This document shows positions 60,549 through 64,000 of a DNA stretch of 64,000 nucleotides, one piece after another. Position 1 is the stretch's first letter; each line of letters starts with the position of its first letter. The notes beneath the pieces are model-generated. The model saw only the letters and a program-made list of their open reading frames with translations. It did not search any database and was not told the DNA's origin. The position numbers and the translations under genes are program-made. This stretch comes from Thermovibrio sp. (lineage in GTDB: Bacteria > Aquificota > Aquificia > Desulfurobacteriales > Desulfurobacteriaceae): NCBI GenBank assembly GCA_015490195.1, contig WFYG01000008.1, positions 1-64,000 on the forward strand. The letters are read 5' to 3'.

Positions 60549-61688
60549 CTATCTTCCCCTGTAGTCAGATATAAGCTTCTCAAACTCCCTGAACAGGTAC
60601 CTTGAGTCGTGGGGTCCCGGGGAGCTCTCTGGATGGTACTGAACTGTAAACAACGGCTTCGTCTTGTGCTTCAGCCCCTCTACAGTCCCGTCGTTAAGAG
60701 AGTGATGAGTAACCTCTAAGTCGTCTGGAATTGTTGATTCATCAACTGCAAAACCGTGGTTCTGGGCTGTTATCTCAACCCTGCCGGTTTTCCTGTTCTT
60801 AACAGGCTGGTTGGCTCCCCTGTGGCCAAACTTCAGCTTGTAAGTAGAAGCCCCAAGGGCTAAAGCTGTAAGCTGATGTCCAAGACATATACCGAAAATG
60901 GGTTTTCTATAAGTGGCAATCAGGTACCTTATCGTCTCTATAGCGTAGGTAACGGCTGCCGGATCTCCGGGACCGCAGGAGAGGAATATACCGTCCGGGT
61001 TCATCTTCAGTATCTCTTCCGGTGGGGTATGTGCCGGAACAACTATCGGCTTAAGACCTACGTCAACAAGGTTCCTCAGTATGTTGTACCTGATGCCAAA
61101 GTCAAGAACAACAACGGAGTACTTAAAGTCTTTCCTCTCAGGGTAGCCTTCTCCCAGCCTCCAGGTTCCCTGAGTCCACTCGTACGGCTCTTTACAGGTT
61201 ACCTCGTCAACAAGGTTTAACCCCTCCATAGGAGGAATAGAACGGGCTTTAGAGATCAAACTGTCAACGTCCAAATCAACTGTTGAAATAACACCTCTCA
61301 TTGTTCCGGCGCTTCTCAGCTTTTTCGTAAGCTCACGAGTATCTATCTCACAAATACCGACAACGCCGTACTCTTTCAGGTAGTCCTCAAAAGATCTCTC
61401 AGCCCGCCAGTTGGAGTAAATTTCCGATATTTCCTTAACGATAAACCCTTCCGCCTTGGGGCCGTCTGACTCAACATCCTCTCTGTTTGCTCCAACGTTT
61501 CCTATGAGCGGGTAGGTCATAGTTACTATCTGACCTTTAAATGAAGGATCTGTAACTATTTCCTGGTAACCAGTCATAGATGTTGTAAAAACCACTTCTC
61601 CCGTCGTCTCTCCTTCTGCGCCGAAACTGAAACCTTCGTAGTAAGTACCGTCTTCAAGGGCGAGTATCGCTCTTTTCCTTCCTAACAT
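60549..61688 (-). CDS. carA: Carbamoyl-phosphate synthase small subunit
   Basis: 379 residues. The N-terminal domain begins AILALEDGTYYEGFSFGAEGETTGEVVFTTSMTGYQEI. The C-terminal glutaminase has the nucleophile in GICLGHQL and QYHPE with the catalytic His/Glu. It delivers ammonia from glutamine to CarB for pyrimidine and arginine synthesis. A promoter at 61732-61761 drives it. First gene of the minus-strand run to lon. Confidence 0.96.
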   Translation of the reverse strand: MLGRKRAILALEDGTYYEGFSFGAEGETTGEVVFTTSMTGYQEIVTDPSFKGQIVTMTYPLIGNVGANREDVESDGPKAEGFIVKEISEIYSNWRAERSFEDYLKEYGVVGICEIDTRELTKKLRSAGTMRGVISTVDLDVDSLISKARSIPPMEGLNLVDEVTCKEPYEWTQGTWRLGEGYPERKDFKYSVVVLDFGIRYNILRNLVDVGLKPIVVPAHTPPEEILKMNPDGIFLSCGPGDPAAVTYAIETIRYLIATYRKPIFGICLGHQLTALALGASTYKLKFGHRGANQPVKNRKTGRVEITAQNHGFAVDESTIPDDLEVTHHSLNDGTVEGLKHKTKPLFTVQYHPESSPGPHDSRYLFREFEKLISDYRGR

Positions 61689-61716
61689 CTTTAACTCCGG
61701 CTAAACCTTTTAAATT

Positions 61717-61726
61717 CCAACGTTGG
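61717..61726. promoter_or_regulatory. Palindrome CCAACGTTGG between carA and znuA-like gene
   Basis: A perfect 10-base palindrome at the expected start site of carA and overlapping a possible -35 (TTGGCG) for the divergent lipoprotein gene. Candidate operator for one or both genes. Confidence 0.35.
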
Positions 61727-61731
61727 CGGTT

Positions 61732-61761
61732 ATTATATACATAACTATTAACCATTCACAA
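61732..61761 (-). promoter_or_regulatory. Promoter of carA operon
   Basis: TTGTGA - 18 bases - TATAAT on the minus strand, initiation expected around 61725, about 37 bases before the carA ATG. Confidence 0.6.
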
Positions 61762-61781
61762 AAGACCGGAGGTTTAATTAA

Positions 61782-62612
61782 ATGGCAAGGCTACTACTAC
61801 TTCTCATCTCCATTGTTATGGTTGCAGGTTGTCTTTCAAATAACGGCAATAAACCGTTGATAGTAACAACACTACCGGTCTGGAAAAGCGTTGCAGAGTA
61901 CATCGGCGGTAGAGATTTTAGATACTACTCTATACTCAAAGGAGGAGAATCCCCCCACGGTTACGAACCGAAACCCTCAGATATAAAGAAAGAAGAAGAA
62001 GCATCTCTCATAATTGTCCATGGGCTGGGACTTGACGATTGGGCTTTAAAAGGCATTGACAGGAAGAAGGTTCTTGATCTCGGAGAACTTTTTGCCAGAA
62101 AGTACCCCGTAGTAAAACAACCGGGATACCACCTCTGGATGAACCCGGTTCTGATGGAGGACGTCTACTTTGAGGTGGCCAAAAGGCTCATAAAGTTTTA
62201 CCCGAAAAGGGAAACTTACTACAAAAAGAGAGCCGAAGACTACGCAGCAATGATTGACCAGCTTATAGGAAGAATTGATAACTGTCTGAAGGGAGCAAAG
62301 ACAAAAGCGGTGGTTATATACCATCCGGTCTGGAAACCGTTACTTGAAACGTTTGGAATAAAGGTTATAGAAATAGCAAAAACACCTCAGGAGCAGGTAA
62401 CCCCAACGAGAATAAAAGAGGTTGTTGAAGAGGCGAGAAAGGCTGGAGCAAAGGTCGTTATAGGGGAACTGTTCTCAGACAGGAAGATTCCACAGCTTGT
62501 TGCAAAAGAGATAGGCGGAAGGGTTCTAATTCTCAACCCACTACCCGACAAAGACTATGTGGTGGCACTCTCTGGCTGGGGGGAGAAAATCTGCACTGCT
62601 CTCAAGGAGTAA
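61782..62612 (+). CDS. ZnuA-like metal ABC transporter substrate-binding lipoprotein
   Basis: 276 residues. Lipobox VAGC puts the lipidated Cys near 17. Metal-binding residues of cluster A-I proteins are visible: His in [13 protein letters not shown], His in YHLWMNP, His in VIYHPVWKP, and Glu in IGELFSDRK. Zn or Mn uptake is likely. No permease or ATPase genes lie beside it; trpG follows 4 bases later, so its ABC partners are elsewhere or it acts alone. ATG behind CGGAGG. Confidence 0.85.
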   Translation: MARLLLLLISIVMVAGCLSNNGNKPLIVTTLPVWKSVAEYIGGRDFRYYSILKGGESPHGYEPKPSDIKKEEEASLIIVHGLGLDDWALKGIDRKKVLDLGELFARKYPVVKQPGYHLWMNPVLMEDVYFEVAKRLIKFYPKRETYYKKRAEDYAAMIDQLIGRIDNCLKGAKTKAVVIYHPVWKPLLETFGIKVIEIAKTPQEQVTPTRIKEVVEEARKAGAKVVIGELFSDRKIPQLVAKEIGGRVLILNPLPDKDYVVALSGWGEKICTALKE

Positions 62613-62616
62613 AACG

Positions 62617-63186
62617 ATGATTTTAATGATAGACAACTACGATTCCTTTACCTACAACGTAGTTCAGTACTTTGGAAAGTTAGGGACAGAGATCGAGGTT
62701 CACAGGAACGACAAGATAACAATAGACGAGATAGAAAGAAAGAAACCCGAAGCCCTTGTGATCTCTCCGGGGCCGTGCACTCCTAAAGAGGCAGGAATTT
62801 CTGTTGAGGCGATAAGGCACTTTGCAGGGAAACTGCCCATTTTAGGAATTTGCTTAGGCCATCAGTCTATCGGTTTTGCCTTTGGAGCAAAAATAAGAAG
62901 AGCTAAAAAACTCATGCACGGAAAGGCCTCTCTGATTCACCACGATGGAAAATTCCTCTTTGAAGGGATGAAGAACCCGTTTTCTGCAATAAGGTATCAC
63001 TCTTTAGTTATTGATAGGGAAACACTGCCGGAAGTTTTTGAGATAACGGCGGAAAGTGAAGATGATAAGGAAATAATGGGAATAAGGCACAGAGAATTTC
63101 CTGTTTTCGGCGTTCAGTTCCACCCGGAGTCAATTCTTACGGAAGATGGAATAAAGATAATTGAGAATTTCCTTAATCAGATATGA
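62617..63186 (+). CDS. trpG: Anthranilate / aminodeoxychorismate synthase glutaminase subunit
   Basis: 189 residues from the ATG at 62617 behind [22 protein letters not shown] start, [11 protein letters not shown] oxyanion region, nucleophile Cys in [10 protein letters not shown], and QFHPES near the end with catalytic His/Glu. This subunit (TrpG/PabA) hands ammonia to anthranilate or ADC synthase; bacteria often share one. Tryptophan or folate use cannot be told here. Its stop overlaps lpxB. Confidence 0.93.
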   Translation: MILMIDNYDSFTYNVVQYFGKLGTEIEVHRNDKITIDEIERKKPEALVISPGPCTPKEAGISVEAIRHFAGKLPILGICLGHQSIGFAFGAKIRRAKKLMHGKASLIHHDGKFLFEGMKNPFSAIRYHSLVIDRETLPEVFEITAESEDDKEIMGIRHREFPVFGVQFHPESILTEDGIKIIENFLNQI

Positions 63187-64000
63187 ATATGAAAAAGATA
63201 CTGATAGTAACGGGGGAGCTCTCCGGTTTCCTCTACGCAGAAGAGGTTGTGAAGAAGCTCCCTCAAAACTTCAAAATCTACGGCGTTTACCTGAAAGAGA
63301 TGCCTGGAGCTGAGAGGATTTACGACTCTAAAGAGCTCCTTGCCTTCGGCCTCTTTGAAATTCTCGGGAAACTTCCGAAAATACTAAAGGGAAAGAGGGT
63401 TATTACCGATTTCCTTGAGAGAGAAAAGCCCGATGCCGTTCTCCTCATAGACTTTCCCGGCTTCAACCTGAAAATAGCAAAAGAGGCAAAAAAAAGGGGG
63501 ATAAAGGTTTTCTACTTCATTCCGCCTAAACTCTGGGCATGGGGGAAGTGGAGAGCAAAACAGCTGAGGGAGTTTACAGACAGAGTTTTTGTCATCTTCC
63601 CGTTTGAGGAGGAGTTTTACAGGAGTTTAGGGATAAACGCAGAGTTTGTTGGGAATCCACTCGTTGACATCGTTAAGCCTGAACTCTCCAGGGAGGAGTT
63701 TTTAAAGGAATTTGATTTAAACGGCAATTTTTTCGCCCTTCTTCCAGGGAGCAGGCCTACAGAGATTAAATACCTTTTAGAGCCTCTAAAGGACTTTGCA
63801 GAGAGTTTTGGAGGGAACTGGCTGATTCCCGTTGCAGAGAGCGTTAGGGAGCTCTTTAAAGGTTTTAAATCGGAAAACATAAAGCTGATTCCGGAAAACA
63901 GGCGCTACAGCTTGATGGCATACGCTGAAGCAGGAGTTGTTGCTTCCGGAACTGCCTCTTTAGAAGCTGCTCTTCTGGGGCTTCCGCACGTTGTTGTCTA
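63183..64000 (+). CDS. lpxB: Lipid-A-disaccharide synthase, 5' part
   Basis: About 272 codons before the window ends; the gene continues beyond 64000. It begins ATG at 63183 or the in-frame ATG at 63189. [51 protein letters not shown] and LPGSRPTEI are LpxB family blocks (PQxWAWG is PKLWAWG here), and [18 protein letters not shown] the C-terminal donor site. LpxB joins two acyl-glucosamine units for lipid A. The gene proves an LPS-type outer membrane with rfaE2. Confidence 0.93.
   Translation, partial: MNMKKILIVTGELSGFLYAEEVVKKLPQNFKIYGVYLKEMPGAERIYDSKELLAFGLFEILGKLPKILKGKRVITDFLEREKPDAVLLIDFPGFNLKIAKEAKKRGIKVFYFIPPKLWAWGKWRAKQLREFTDRVFVIFPFEEEFYRSLGINAEFVGNPLVDIVKPELSREEFLKEFDLNGNFFALLPGSRPTEIKYLLEPLKDFAESFGGNWLIPVAESVRELFKGFKSENIKLIPENRRYSLMAYAEAGVVASGTASLEAALLGLPHVVV

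Noticed and set aside
1..64000. CRISPR arrays, tRNA or rRNA genes, IS elements
   Set aside because: No spaced direct-repeat array, tRNA-like cloverleaf in the gaps, rRNA segment or transposase frame was found by reading.

Overview
The window looks like chromosome from an anaerobic, thermophilic Gram-negative bacterium of the Aquificota, most plausibly the family Desulfurobacteriaceae (Thermovibrio/Desulfurobacterium type). This is inferred from the gene content and style: very short intergenic gaps with many 1-20 base gene overlaps, Lys/Glu-rich proteins, strong GGAGG ribosome sites with frequent TTG/GTG starts, LPS genes (lpxB, rfaE2), outer-membrane barrels and lipoproteins, a THI4-type thiazole synthase without the suicide cysteine, and an aldehyde:ferredoxin-oxidoreductase-like protein. 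No rRNA, tRNA, CRISPR array or intact transposon was seen, and no gap over 300 bases lacks a gene.

Layout. 1-7.5 kb: housekeeping genes (zinc-ribbon coiled-coil protein, Nif3, a UbiD decarboxylase, flavin reductase, SlyD, class V aminotransferase, UvrD/PcrA helicase). 7.7-11.8 kb: a pseudo-receiver/winged-helix regulator converging on a minus-strand operon efp-accB-accC followed by two tandem genes that each fuse a winged-helix domain to an Hfq (Sm) domain. 11.8-20.1 kb: FnIII-like lipoprotein, purE, DUF89, tsaC, fmt, a Fur-family regulator, HD hydrolase, rfaE2, mtnP, arsC, hisF. 20.2-22.0 kb: an AT-rich two-gene island (AAA ATPase plus a frameshifted DUF4276 TOPRIM-like gene), probably a decayed defence system. 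22.0-24.3 kb: thiC-thi4 behind a TPP riboswitch with a clear promoter.

25.6-38.4 kb is the most striking region: an alginate-type exopolysaccharide locus. A ManC/AlgA-type bifunctional enzyme faces a minus-strand operon whose order is algD-like, secreted beta-helix protein, alg8-like synthase, alg44-like PilZ/c-di-GMP receptor, algG-like epimerase (DPHD motif), algE-like outer-membrane exporter fused to a SPOR domain, and an algK-like TPR/Sel1 lipoprotein. The acetylation genes and algL/algX are absent. Together these genes would make GDP-mannuronate, polymerise it under c-di-GMP control, epimerise it in the periplasm and export it.

38.6-64 kb returns to core genes: pyrE, polyprenyl synthase and recG; then an operon with a TPR lipoprotein, an unknown membrane protein, an atypical AOR-family protein, pepA and a ClC channel; a porin; a complete nickel/cobalt ECF transporter (nikKMLQO); a minus-strand operon carA - geranylgeranyl-reductase-like - rlmI-like - galU - lon - small membrane protein; then a ZnuA-type lipoprotein, trpG/pabA and the 5' part of lpxB, cut by the window end.

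A DNA-level feature runs across most of the window: the palindrome GGAGCTCC occurs about 55 times by hand count, in all three codon phases, where fewer than one is expected from composition. It is missing from the AT-rich AAA/DUF4276 island and sparse in the alginate locus.
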